A DNA stretch of 64,000 bases from Colius striatus (GCF_028858725.1 NC_084790.1:87324996-87388995), one strand, 5' to 3'; positions 23,721-36,771 are shown, counted from the first letter of the stretch. Translations and numbers: made by a program. The notes: generated by a model not told the origin, from the letters alone.

Positions 23721-24056
23721 CTCAAAGAGTTTTAGGATGAAATAGACATTTCTCCCTAGAGAGCAGAGCAAAATCTACACCAGAATAACAGTGACATTTT
23801 TTAAAGGCACCCTGGAAGTGCTTTGCCAACATTCCCCACTGGTGAAGGAGCCACCGAGGGAGGAAAACCAGAGCCACAAGGCTCCCCTGGGGCATACAAC
23901 ACCAGGACACACAAAAGAACGGTTTTTTACCCAAAACACACACATACACCTAACCAAAAATAAAGGGGCACCCATTCTCCTAAGAACCTTCCCCCCCACT
24001 ACCAACCCCACCCTGGGGCAGGGCAGCTTCTAGTAGCCACAGTCAGTGTGGGATGA

Positions 24057-25076
24057 GATGTGGTGATCAATGGCACAGAATGGAGCTGGAGGCCTGTGGC
24101 CAGTGGAGTTCCACAGGGATGGGTTCTGGGGCCATTCTGGTTCAACATCTTCATCAACCACCTGGGTGAGGGGACAGAGGGACCCTCAGCAAGTTCCCTG
24201 CTGGCACCAAACTGGGAGCACTGGCTGATGCACCAGAGGCTGTGCTGCCAGTCAGTGAGAGCTGGGCAGGCTGAGAGTTGGGCACAGAGGAACCTGCTGA
24301 GGTTCAACAAGGACAAGGGCAGAGTCCTGCAGCTGGGGAGGAACAACCCCCTGCCCCAGGCCAGGCTGGGGGTGACCTGCTGGAGAGCAGCTCTGCAGAG
24401 ACAGACCTGGCAGTGCTGGCTGATAATAAACTGCCCATGAGCAGCAACGTGCCCTCGTGGGCAAGAAGCCAACGGCAGCCTGGGGGCATCCAGCAGAGTG
24501 TGGGCAGCAGGGCCAGGGAGGTTGTGCTCCCCCTCTGCTCTGCCACATCTGCTGAGGCCTCATCTGGAGTCCTGTGTCCAGTTGTGGGCTCCCCAGCTGC
24601 AGAGGGACAGGGAACTGCTGCAGAGAGGCCAGTGCAGGGCCAGCAAGATGATCAGGGGATTGGAGCTTCTTTCATAAGAGGAACGGCTGCGGGACCTGGG
24701 GATGTTTACTCTGGAGAAGAGGAGACTGAGGGGGGAATCTCATTAACAGTTACAAATATCTAAAGGATGGGTGTCAGGAGGTTGGGAAATCCCCTTTTTC
24801 TATAGTAGATAGTATCAGGACAAGGGGTGATGGGATGAAGCTGGAACACAAACAGTTCCATCAGTTCAAACTGTGTCAGTGTTTGAGTGAGGGAGCCCTG
24901 GCCCAGGCTGCCCAGGGAGGGTGTGGAGGCTCCTTCCTTGGAGGGCTTCAAGACCCACCTGGACACGTTCCTGTGTGACCTGATCTAGGTGGGAGCTGCT
25001 TCTGCAGGGGGTTGGGCTGGATGAGCTCTACAGGTCCTCTCCAAACCCCACCATTCTGTGATTCTATGATCCTATG
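24057..25076 (+). mobile_element. longest CR1 LINE copy in the window, dead RT remnant
   Basis: About 1.02 kb, plus-oriented. It begins in the RT palm region (VASGVPQG, then FNIFINHL near 24110-24165) and ends with an intact octamer tail (gtgattctatgatcctatg). The catalytic FADD position reads FPAG (near 24192), and the coding frame breaks in 'ctgggggtgacc' (about 24365), as in the 15.3-kb copy. Its tail ends only about 20-30 bp from the predicted TCF4 cleavage site, and it lies antisense to TCF4. Confidence 0.93.
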
Positions 25077-25119
25077 AAATGAAAGCCAAGGGTCGGGAAG
25101 GGTATATAAAAATGGCACA

Positions 25120-25125
25120 TTTATT
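25120..25125 (-). terminator. TCF4: distal polyadenylation signal AATAAA of TCF4
   Basis: The canonical hexamer reads AATAAA on the minus strand, followed by tgtgccatttttatata. It is the last AATAAA before the CR1 element and sits at the left edge of the CR1-free 3'UTR block. Confidence 0.65.
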
Positions 25126-25475
25126 GCTACAGAACGGTCATGTACATGACGGCATCGAATAACTACAGATGAGAAACAGGTAATGGCCTACACCAAGCTG
25201 TCTTTTGTTTGCTTGTCATCTTCTTGAAGGAACTCCAGCACACAACCTGTTTTGGACACTTCTACAAATCAGAAATACACCAAAAACATGAAAAAATCGA
25301 GGCACTCAGCCACACATTGAAAACAAGGTGTAACTGTTCATCTTTTTTTTTTTTCTTCTTTTTTTTGTGTGTTTTTTAACCATTTTTCTCTTTTTTTTTT
25401 TTTCTCTTGTGTTTTCCTTGTGTGTGTGTGTGTTGTTTCTTTTTTCTCCTTGTTTTTACTGCTGCAGCTATGTGT

Positions 25476-25511
25476 GCAGGTCGCACAAAATTTTTCCCCA
25501 TTGCGACCTGC
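25476..25511 (-). promoter_or_regulatory. 10-bp perfect hairpin in TCF4 3'UTR
   Basis: GCAGGTCGCA (25476-25485) and TGCGACCTGC (25502-25511) are exact reverse complements with a 16-nt loop. In the mRNA it forms a GC-rich stem surrounded by A-rich single-stranded RNA. Its function is unknown. Confidence 0.7.
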
Positions 25512-26645
25512 AGCTAAAAAAAAAAAAAACACAAAAAAAAAAAACGAGAAAAAAAAACAAAGGGAAAAAAAAATCATAATAAAGAAGAAGCTACCGTACA
25601 GTTTCCATCTCAGTAACACATGGTAAAATAACATCTTTTAAATAGTAAAATAAAGTAACAAACTTTTACTCAGAATGATTCAAAAAATCTACAAAGAAGA
25701 AATATTCAGAATCTGACAGTTTCTCTTTTTTTTCAGTTTTGTTTTTCTCTTTTTTTTTTGTTCTTTTGTCTTTTTTTTTCCCCGTAATATTCATGGTATA
25801 AAAGGATTGCTCCTGTGAAAAATAAGCCAAATATATTTTTTTTTCCATTTTTAAATTTAGGGGTTTTTTTTTCTCTTTTTTTTTTTTCCTCTCCTACTAA
25901 GGGTGTACTACAATCTATTTTATAGCAAAAAGAGCACTAGACAAACGAAGCTTTATAACAAAAAGCCAGGCACTGATACATGGTAAAATCTCTTGCTTAT
26001 TTTTTTTTTTTTTGTGTTTTTTTTTTCCTTATCTTCACTTTAATTTGCATCACAAGTAACAAGAATGAAAAAGGCCACAGTTCATATATTATCACCATTA
26101 CATAAGTCTATAATACTTGAAATGAGTATGGTCAAACCAGCACTGCACAAATATGAATCAACTTCAAGTCCCCATGAGAAAGAACATCTTTTTTTTTTTT
26201 TTTCTTTTTTCAAAAAGGAAAAAAAGAAAGAAAGAAAGAAAAAACCCAACCAAACCAACCAAACCAAGGGAACGGAAAAGGCAGGGCCCCCCCAGGGCCC
26301 CGGTGCCCCGCTGTGTTGGAATTCATTGTATTCCACCTCTAGGTTGTTTGTTTTCTTTTTTTTTCTCCCCAGTCAACCAGTGGATTCATTTTTTTTCCTC
26401 TTTTTTTTGTGTCTTTTTTTGTTTTTAAGCTTTTTTTTAATCTTTTTCTTTGTTTTTTTCTTACACGTTTTGTGCTTATTTCAGCTGAAATCTCCCCATT
26501 CCTGGCAATATTTCTATGTTGTTTGCTTTTGGATACAGATCCCATTCTGCCTTTTTGGACACAAAGGTGAAGCCCCTCCTCTCCCTGATCACCCACCTTT
26601 ATGCTTTCACCTCCCAACTCCCCAAACCCTGGGAAAAAAAACCAA

Positions 26646-26695
26646 ACACCTCCACCCCCCCCCCCCCCGACCCTCCCCCCAACCCCCTCCCCACC
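26646..26695 (-). promoter_or_regulatory. G-quadruplex-prone tract in TCF4 3'UTR
   Basis: The plus strand has a run of 14 C (26655-26668) followed by further runs of 3-6 C. In the mRNA these are at least five G-tracts within 50 nt, which is ample for an RNA G-quadruplex. Confidence 0.6.
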
Positions 26696-27580
26696 AAAAC
26701 CTCGGAAGACTGAATCAGTACAAGTTGCATCACTGGTAGGACTGACAGTTGTATAAACATTAGTGTTCCTTGCAGCTACACAGAAGACAAATGGTAAAAA
26801 AGTTCTAGATGAACAGGTTCCCTACTCAGCATATTCATAAATCACTTGAATGTGGAGGTGGATCAGCTCAGAAAAAGCTGCTAACTCAGGGTTTCTGTCT
26901 TTGAGGAAAAAAAAAAGAGTTTCTTGGCCCGCTTTTATCACCACAGGGTACTCCTAAAACCTCGCCTGCTTCAGCCAGCTTGGTGCCCTTGAGGAAGGGC
27001 CGCCGGGGATGCGCACGCCTTACCTGGGCTGCCAGACGGCGGCAAAATCTACGGCTGACGCGCTCCCTGGGGTCGCTTGGTTTGGGAAATTTTGGCTCAT
27101 ATGGAGCAGAAACCCCCGGCAGGATCCTCAGTCCTTAACTCCGGGGTGGACGGGGGGCGCCGTCCTTCATCCCCTGGCAACCGTGGGCCGGGGGGTGCCG
27201 GTGTTTTGCCAGGCGTTCCCCCCGCAGCTGGCACCACGGCCACCACCGGCACCGTCACCGTCCCGCTGCTCCTCCCGTCCGGCCGTGGCCGAGCGGCTGT
27301 GCGACACCAAAGGCTTTTCTTTCCTCTTTCTTAAGTTCCAGGAACTAAACTTTGTCATTTACTATAATAATTATTATCTTTTCTGTCTACAGATAGTTTT
27401 AAATAAACACGAAGCTGGTCTCGGACTTTTTTGGGTTGGGGTTTCTTGTTTACGTTATCAGAAGCAACAGTCCTCAGCATCTCAGTGACCAGCTCCATAC
27501 CCCAACCCAGCGGTGAGCTCGCCCAGACCCAACCCCAGCGTGGTTCAGCGGGGGTCTGAGGCCTCCTGGGAAACAACTAA

Positions 27581-27615
27581 AATATATATATATATATATA
27601 TCTATATATATATAT
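27581..27615. repeat. (TA)n microsatellite
   Basis: An alternating TA tract broken once by a C (27602). It lies inside the 3'UTR beside a GC-rich block. Confidence 0.9.
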
Positions 27616-28000
27616 GGCTTGTTCCTCGGCATCGCGCTCCTCTCACACCATCCGGAGGGACAACCCGCGTGGCGTGGCGTGGCACGGCACGGCGCGGCAC
27701 TGCTCTCCCGGGGCACTGCCAAGCGCCGGGAGGGCTCAACCTTTACTACAGCCCCTCTCTCAAGCAAACCCGTTCCTGCTTGCTCCAAGTCCAGCGCTTC
27801 TCCTTCAATAAAGCCAGGGCTGCCCGTGGCTACGGCGGCGGAGCGCCGTCTCCTCGAGCCGTCTGCTCTGGCTGTTTTGAATCCACCTCCACATTTGAGA
27901 AACGTAAATCGACAACTCAAATTAAGGGAAACAAAACAAAACAAAACAAAACAACCACCTGGAAAGGTTTGTTTTCTTTTTACCCCCTCGCTACTGAACA

Positions 28001-28008
28001 TATTTACA
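28001..28008 (-). promoter_or_regulatory. Pumilio-type motif UGUAAAUA
   Basis: The mRNA strand reads TGTAAATA, matching the PUM1/2 consensus UGUANAUA. A second identical motif is at 29512-29519. The motif is short, so chance occurrence is possible in AT-rich sequence. Confidence 0.4.
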
Positions 28009-28484
28009 GTTTTCAGCACGCACACAGCTAATCCAAACGGGTAATGGGGATGGCGAAGGCGAGCACGTGGTAACTACCGGGTTTGTTCTTTAACGTCGTT
28101 TTCAGAAACATAAAACTCAGGTTCTCGTTCATCTCACTATTTCATTTAAATGAGACCTTTTTTTTTTTTTGTCCTTTTTTTTGTCTTTTTTTTTTTTTCA
28201 ACCACACAGATTTTCATAAAACCAAAAAGAGAAAAAGCCAAAAAAAAAACCCCCAAACCAACCCCAAAGAAAACCCAAACTGATACAATGTATTAAAAAC
28301 ACATAATAACAAGAGTCTAACATGTAAAAATATAACTTTTACATACACAACTTTAAAATAAATGGTTTAAGTTTGCCGTTGCATAAAATTTACAAATGCC
28401 TTTTTTTCTTTTCCTCGTTACTCTATAAACTGGCAAAACAGGAGAACAGATGGAACATTTAGACCGTTTGATGGATTTATGGCA

Positions 28485-28490
28485 TTTATT
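28485..28490 (-). terminator. TCF4: candidate proximal polyadenylation signal
   Basis: AATAAA on the minus strand, with a second one at 28544-28549. Use of either would give a 3'UTR of about 2.1 kb and drop the G-rich tract and the distal hairpin. No transcript data are visible here. Confidence 0.35.
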
Positions 28491-29511
28491 CAGTGTTGAT
28501 AGGTGGAAAAAGGAAAAAAAAAATCTACTCAAACAGGGAGTATTTTATTTAAAATACATGCCAGGTTGGTGTGGCTGTAAAAATAGAAACTGGAATCAAG
28601 AGACAAAAGGATGCTGACAGATACGTAACTAGGAGCACTATCTGTTAATCGCACTGTACACCAAAAAGTCGATCGCCGTTAAGATTCACTATGGAAGTTG
28701 GTTCAGTTGTGCCCACACTTCAAAGCTAGTTATCGGATGAGCTGCTGTGCCACAGTTTGAGCTATGTCACTATTAAATATGTTGAGTAAAAACTTCATTC
28801 GTACTGGCCAGAGAAATACTGTACTGCCGCCCCTCCTCGAGAAAGTGCAACTTAATGCTTTAGGACTCATAAGGCTTGTTATAATGCTGCATGATGACCG
28901 GAATTGGCATTTCACAAAGAAAGGAGGAGGCAGCGAGTGGTCTACACTTAAATAATCCACTTACTTACTTACTTAAAAAACGAGAGAACAACAACAGAAA
29001 AAAAGTAGTAGATTGAAATCTGTCACACTACTTGTAAATATCCCCTTTGTGATGGTCCCGTCCCCCCTGTCCCCCATCCCCTTATCTGACCATGTATTCA
29101 GCAACGTCTCACTGCACACTATTTAGGCTACACACATAGGTAACGCTTGGATCGGGTCGTTAATCACAGCCACTTTGATTATGTCATGTTTCCGATGATA
29201 TAAACATTGGAAGGCACAGTGGTAACATTGTAGCATTCTAACCTTGTACCTCTGAAAATCCCCACGCAGGGTCTCGAGCGGCACGGCCGGGGGCTCGCTC
29301 CCGCGCCCGGGCGCTGGCCCGGCGCCGGCCCCGGCACCTGCTCGGCCACAGAGACTGAAGAAACAACTCTCTACGTTAGTTATGGATGAGAAGCAACGTC
29401 AGGGTCAGCGTTTCGTCCTGTACTACCCTCTCCAGAGACAGAGCTGGCACTACAGGTTGCAACAACCGAAGAAACAGGGGAGAGGGACGGAAATAAGACA
29501 AAAAAATCCTT

Positions 29512-29519
29512 ATTTACAG
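29512..29519 (-). promoter_or_regulatory. Pumilio-type motif UGUAAAUA
   Basis: Second exact match to UGUANAUA in the TCF4 3'UTR in the sense orientation. Confidence 0.4.
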
Positions 29520-30628
29520 TAAAATCTTCTTCTTAAAAAAGTTAATCAGTACTATTTTTTTACAGGAGCAAAAAAGTCCGAAACAAATGAACAAAAGCTT
29601 ACCATATTCACTAAATTTTTAATATATATTTATATATATATTTATATATATATATTTGTCATAGGTCTATAAGATCCATCTGTTTCTCCTACCCTAAGGA
29701 ATGGCTAATGTCATCGCTTCAGTTTTCATTAGGACGTTTGCTGGTTTTGTAAATATCTGGGCAGCAAAGCTTCCCTTTTTAATATCCAGTAAGTATAAAC
29801 ACTAGCTGTCTAGCACACCAACAAAAACGCTTGTTTTTTTTCGTTTTTTCTGTGTTTTTTTTCTTCAGAAGTACACTTTTTTCATCATTATTGCAAGTTT
29901 ACCATTTTAAATTAAATACTTTTTTTTTTTACGTTTTTTTTTTCCCCCTCGAGACCTTTTACAAATCAAAATCGTTTTTTTTTTTTTTTCCTTTTTCTTT
30001 TTTTTTCTCTCCAAAAGAAGGGTTTTTTTTGTTATTTTTTTGTGTGTGTTTGTTTTCTTTTTTAGGCACAAATGCATTGTCCCACAGTGTGGAGAAGGAT
30101 TGCCATTCAGTCTCTACAGGCTGTGCACGTACAGCTCGGAACATACTGCGTTAGACATTCTGCATGATATGTTAAAAAGAGAGTCGTCCCTCAAGTTGCA
30201 CTTTGCTGTTTGTGGTTTTTGTGTTTTTTTGTGTTTTGTTGTGGTTTCTCTCTTTTGTTTTTCCCCTCTCGGTTTTTAATACTCGGGAATGCTGAAATCT
30301 CTTGCGTCTGTGATTCTCAACTACTCAGACTTGTCTTACATTACAAAAACAAAAAAAAAAGGGGGGGGGAGGGGTTAAGGAGAAGTGTTTATGTGGGTTT
30401 TAAGATAATACAGCTGTTAAGGAAGTGGTCTCTTGCTTAAATGAAGAAATGTGGCAACTTGGACCTGTGGAAGAAGTAAAGAGTCTTTGTCAGTCAAGGA
30501 GAGCTGGGCGTGAGACCCGACCCCCTGCTCCAGCAACCCCTCTGGACACTGAGCGTGCCCAACCAAAAAGCCCTGGGCCTGGCCAGAGGGGACCCTCTCC
30601 TTCTCTCAGAGAACACACTTGCCTTTTT

Positions 30629-31999
<1,371 letters not shown>

Positions 32000-33025
32000 T
32001 CACAAACAGGCACCTTCCAAGTGATTCTGTTCCTCTTCCACCAAACCTGTGCAAAATTCAGCACCCTTAAACGTAACACTGAGTAAAACCCTGGTTTGCA
32101 ATGAAGCTCTATAGTCTGCAAAGCAGGGCTTCTGACACTGAAAAGCAGCAAAAACACAGCTTTGTCTTCAGTGACACGTTTCACCACGGACGATACTGTG
32201 GCGTTTTACCTCGTGTGGTCACGCTGGTGGCTGCCTGCCCTGCTCCCCAGCTCTGTGGGGCTGCCCAGAGTGAGGGGCTGGTCCCTGACCTGAGAGGAGG
32301 TATTTCCCCCTTCTCACACCAGTGCCAGCACCCAAGGCCCAGGGACTCTGGCCCCTCTGCAGTAGCTGCCAAGCCAGGAGGACAGTTGTGCCATCTACAC
32401 ACTGCCCTGTCAGCAGATTGTCACTTGAGTTTCGGAGGAAGGTTTCCCCACCACTGAAGGTGAGGATACACCACGATCCTGGGCAGCAGCAAGCCACGGG
32501 CAGTGGGTGTGGGCAGCACCCCAGGCCCTGCAGAGACCACAGGCCACTCAAACAACGAGCCATCGAAGCAACTGATGGCTGTGGAGGGCCCTATGGTGAA
32601 CTTCTGCAGCCTTTATGCAAAGAAGCTGCTTGCTATCCAACAGAAGATGATGACTTTCAATCGAAAATTCATCCACTGGTGAGTCACTGGCACTATGTAA
32701 TTTCAAATGGTTATGCAGATGGAGCAATGCATTTTCAGCAGCCCTGAAAACATGGACTCAGACATGTATCAAAATATCAGGAGCAAGCACCTTTTGAAGC
32801 TGCAAGCATGTTAAAGGCAAAAAATGTTAGCCTACCAAAGCTTCAAAGCATGTATCAGTGTGCACAAACAGCGTATTTGTTGAATTAACATGGGTTACCA
32901 TCACCTCACACCAGAGTAAAGGTGCTTCCTTACCATAGCAGAAACACACACAAAAGCTTTGCTTACACATACAGTTACTGCCACACAGTAGCTCAGACAG
33001 AAACCTCAACTGGCACCTCTCTCCC

Positions 33026-33520
33026 CCAGTCACAGAACTGTTAAGGTTGGAAAAGCCCTCGAAGCTCCTGGAGTCCCAGCCCTCCCCTCACCCTGCCAAG
33101 CCCACCACTAACCCCTCTGCACCTCAGCTCCATGGCTTTGGGATCCCTCCAGGGCTGGGCACTGCCCCAGCTCCCTGGGCAGCCTGGCACAGGGGCTCAC
33201 ACCCCTCTCAGGGAAACAGTTCTGCCTCAGCTCCAGCCTCAACCTCCCCTGGGGCAACTTGAGGCTGTTTCCTCTTCTCCTGTCATTCATTACTGGAGAG
33301 AAGAGACAGACCCCCACCTCACTAAAACCCCCTTTCAGGTAGCTGCAGAGAGTGCTCCTGTCTCTCCTCAGCCTTCTCCAGGCTGAACACCTCACCTCCT
33401 CTTCTCCAAGCTGAACACCCCCAGGGCCCTTCAGCTGCTCCTCGTCAGACTTGTGCTCCAGCCCCTTCCCCAGCTTCACCAGAGTATCTGCAGCCCCCAG
33501 CTGCACCTTGGGCCTTGTGG
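33026..33520 (-). mobile_element. CR1 LINE, third subfamily
   Basis: Minus orientation (same as TCF4). Its 3' tail ('cacagaactgttaaggttgg') and the block 'ctctcagggaaacagttctgcctcagctcc' match the copy at 48.6 kb and differ from the main family. An internal partial duplication of 'cttctccaggctgaacacc' lies at 33374-33420. Confidence 0.85.
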
Positions 33521-34148
33521 TGACACGCAGGCAAGGCAGGTGAAACTGAAGGGACAGGAGCAAAGCCCGTCCCTCGCTTGGATCGACATCTCCAGCACCC
33601 ATGGATGTCACTCACCTTCACCAGGGGTGTGGGCTCCCAGATGATAAAATCACTAACACTTTCCAAAACTTACAAAGCATGTGCTGAACAAGTACAGACC
33701 TACAAACACTCTGCTCAAACCTGCACAGAAATGGGAGCATCAGGATGACAGAATCTGTTTCAGAGGTAACACAAAAGCATACAGTTTGTTAGCTGGGGTG
33801 CAGGTGTGATCAGCTCCTGGGCACATTTTTGAAGAGGTGAAACCCCAAACTGTGTTTCTCTTTGCAAGCACAAGGCAGAGAGGAATAACAGCCTAATTCA
33901 CGCATTGCAGCGTTAAGGCAATTTCTGTATGGACTGTGGAGAACTTGCTCAAGTGTCCAAATTTGTGGATGGTTCGAATTTGAAGATGTCCTGGAGCAGA
34001 GGTACCAGAGAGGTACTCTGTACTGCCAGAACACTTAGGCTGTGGTTTTACCTGCCAGGAAAAAAACCTCACAGTTTCCTCCTGTTCTGTTCACTTCATC
34101 GAAATCCAGTAAAGGAATTAAATGAAGCGACACTATTATATACTGTTA

Positions 34149-35082
<934 letters not shown>

Positions 35083-35218
35083 CCCGGTACGGGTCCTGGG
35101 GCTGGTTCAGATCCGGGGAGGTGGCAGACTGGACGGGCAGCTGGGGCACTGGCACCTGGTTTGGCACAAGCGAGTGGCTCCCGCGGAGGCTGACCCCGTC
35201 CTCGCGGTGAGCTCCGAC
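35083..35218 (-). CDS. TCF4: TCF4 exon (Ser/Pro/Gln-rich linker)
   Basis: A 136-nt exon, phase 0 start. It encodes [20 protein letters not shown] followed by [20 protein letters not shown] and QDPYRG. It is part of the disordered region between AD2 and bHLH. GC-rich at third positions, unlike the 5' exons at 52 and 54.5 kb. Compared with the mammalian protein as remembered, a few conservative changes are present (for example Ala for Thr at the start and Gln for Pro in DLNxPQ). The acceptor tract (ccccggcag) is GC-rich. A CA/TG minisatellite begins about 150 bp upstream in the transcript. Confidence 0.96.
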
Positions 35219-35368
35219 CTGCCGGGGGAGAGGCAGCGGTGAGGGGCCGGGCAGGGACGGGTGGCTGAGCCCCAAGGCTTGGGGACCCCAGGAGAGGAAG
35301 GGGGACAATGAGCCGTAGCGCAGGGCTGTGCTTCACTAGAGGGTGCAGATGGCCCGGACAGCTGGGCA

Positions 35369-36243
35369 CATTGTGTGTACCACATACACTGCACACACAC
35401 TGTAACACCAAATTCTACACACTGCACAAACCACATACACACTGCACACACCACACACTGTACACACCATGGACACTGAATACACACCATGTACACTGCA
35501 CACACACTAAGCACACGCTGCACACACCATGTACAATGTGTGTACCTTGTACACATTGTACATACTACACATCTGTACACACTGTACACTGTGTACACCA
35601 CATACATCACACACACCATGCACACTACACACATTGTACACACTGTGCACACACCATGCCATGCACACCTTGCACACACACTGTACACACACTGTACACC
35701 GTGCACACACTGTACGTACTGTATACACTGCGCACACACCACACACTGCACACACATTGTATACTGCACACACTGTATACATATCACACACATCCCATGC
35801 ACACCACACACTGAACACACACTGTACACTGTGCACACTGCACACACTGTATACACTGCACACACACCAGACACACTGTGCACACCCTGTACACACCACA
35901 CACACATTATACAGTGTACACACTGCACACTGTGCACATTGCACACACTGTACATACTGTATACACACGACACACATCTCGTGCACAGCACACATACACT
36001 GCACACACTGAACATGCTGCACAGACTGCACAGACACCACACTGTGCACATCACACACACATTGTACACGGCACACTCCGTATACACATCCCACACACCC
36101 CATGTACACTCTGTGCACACCCCGTGCACACCACATGTATTGCACATGCTTTGTACAGTGTGTACTGCACACACTGCACATACTGTATACTCTGCACACA
36201 CATCATACACACTGTGCACACCCTGTACACACACTCCCCACAC
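35369..36243. repeat. CA/TG-rich degenerate minisatellite
   Basis: About 870 bp made of short, irregular units such as CACACTGTA, CACACTGCA and CACACCA. Purine and pyrimidine alternate over long stretches (many TGTGCACACA words). Because the units rarely contain stops, long open frames occur on both strands (for example a Cys/Val-rich one on the minus strand), none of them a real gene. On the TCF4 transcript strand it is GU-rich. Confidence 0.95.
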
Positions 36244-36771
36244 CCTGTGCAGCGTGCCCTGGAAGCTGCCGTGCCGCACGCCTCGTGACAAACACGGCAG
36301 AGCAGCTCAGGCAGGTAAAATGTCAAATCGTCTCCCAGGGTGCTGCAGCCAAGCGCACCGCTTCCTACCCATCTGTCTTCTATCATGTCCGCCAACAGAT
36401 CTGACAATTATCTTAATGTCCATATGCTTAATTGTGGGCTTCTCAATTCCCCCATTGCTATCAGAAATCCTGCAGGAATTTCAATTTGGCATCCAGCTTT
36501 CCTTCCAGGGGCTCAGATCCGCAGGCCTGCCATTCCTCTCCCTGCAATGCCAGCTACGCCTCTGACAGCAGGAGCCACGGCAGCGAGCCCCTGCTCCCCC
36601 CCCCACAAACATAATGACGTATCACCTGCCTTAACGAAGAGCCCCATCCAAATTAGCACTCGCCATTATTTCATTAACCACCGAGTCCCAGGCCCAAAGG
36701 GGCACCATCCCTGCTAACGCCGTGACTCCTGGTAATACACCGATAAAGGTTTTGTCAAACACTTTGGCAAT

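Larger units (their letters stand above)
25105..30628 (-). other. TCF4: TCF4 3' untranslated region
   Basis: Runs from the stop codon at 30629-30631 to the predicted cleavage site about 15-25 nt past the AATAAA at 25120-25125. A length near 5.5 kb is in keeping with the long last exon of vertebrate TCF4, but the end is predicted. The mRNA strand has many long A-runs (plus-strand T-runs at 25340-26470, 28160-28200, 29830-30060) and no CR1. It includes a TA tract (27581-27615), a second AT-rich tract (29618-29657), GC-rich islands (26990-27310, 27640-27860, 29270-29345), a hairpin at 25476-25511 and two Pumilio-type motifs. The open frames on either strand here are not credible genes. Confidence 0.8.

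Noticed and set aside
3293-24763. Several 80-160-aa open frames at 3.3-3.9, 15.3-15.9, 20.2-20.7 and 24.0-24.8 kb
   Set aside because: They are sense or antisense translations of CR1 ORF2 remnants and not host genes.
1-25000. Search for the expected downstream neighbour gene (CCDC68 in mammals)
   Set aside because: No coiled-coil exon or other spliced coding sequence was found in the left 25 kb. It is probably further away.
26065-26739. 224-aa open frame on the plus strand
   Set aside because: Phe- and Lys-rich low-complexity translation of homopolymers antisense to the TCF4 3'UTR. No domain.
27474-28044. Overlapping open frames of 140-183 aa on both strands
   Set aside because: They lie in a GC-rich part of the TCF4 3'UTR, cross a TA tract and show no recognisable domain.
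33047-33640. Pro/Leu-rich open frames on both strands, and similar ones at 48.6-49.3 kb
   Set aside because: They fall within third-subfamily CR1 copies.
35107-36291. Long Cys/Val-rich open frame (394 aa) on the minus strand, and His/Thr-rich ones on the plus strand
   Set aside because: They are produced by the stop-poor CA/TG minisatellite. The minus one is also in a different frame from the TCF4 exon it overlaps.
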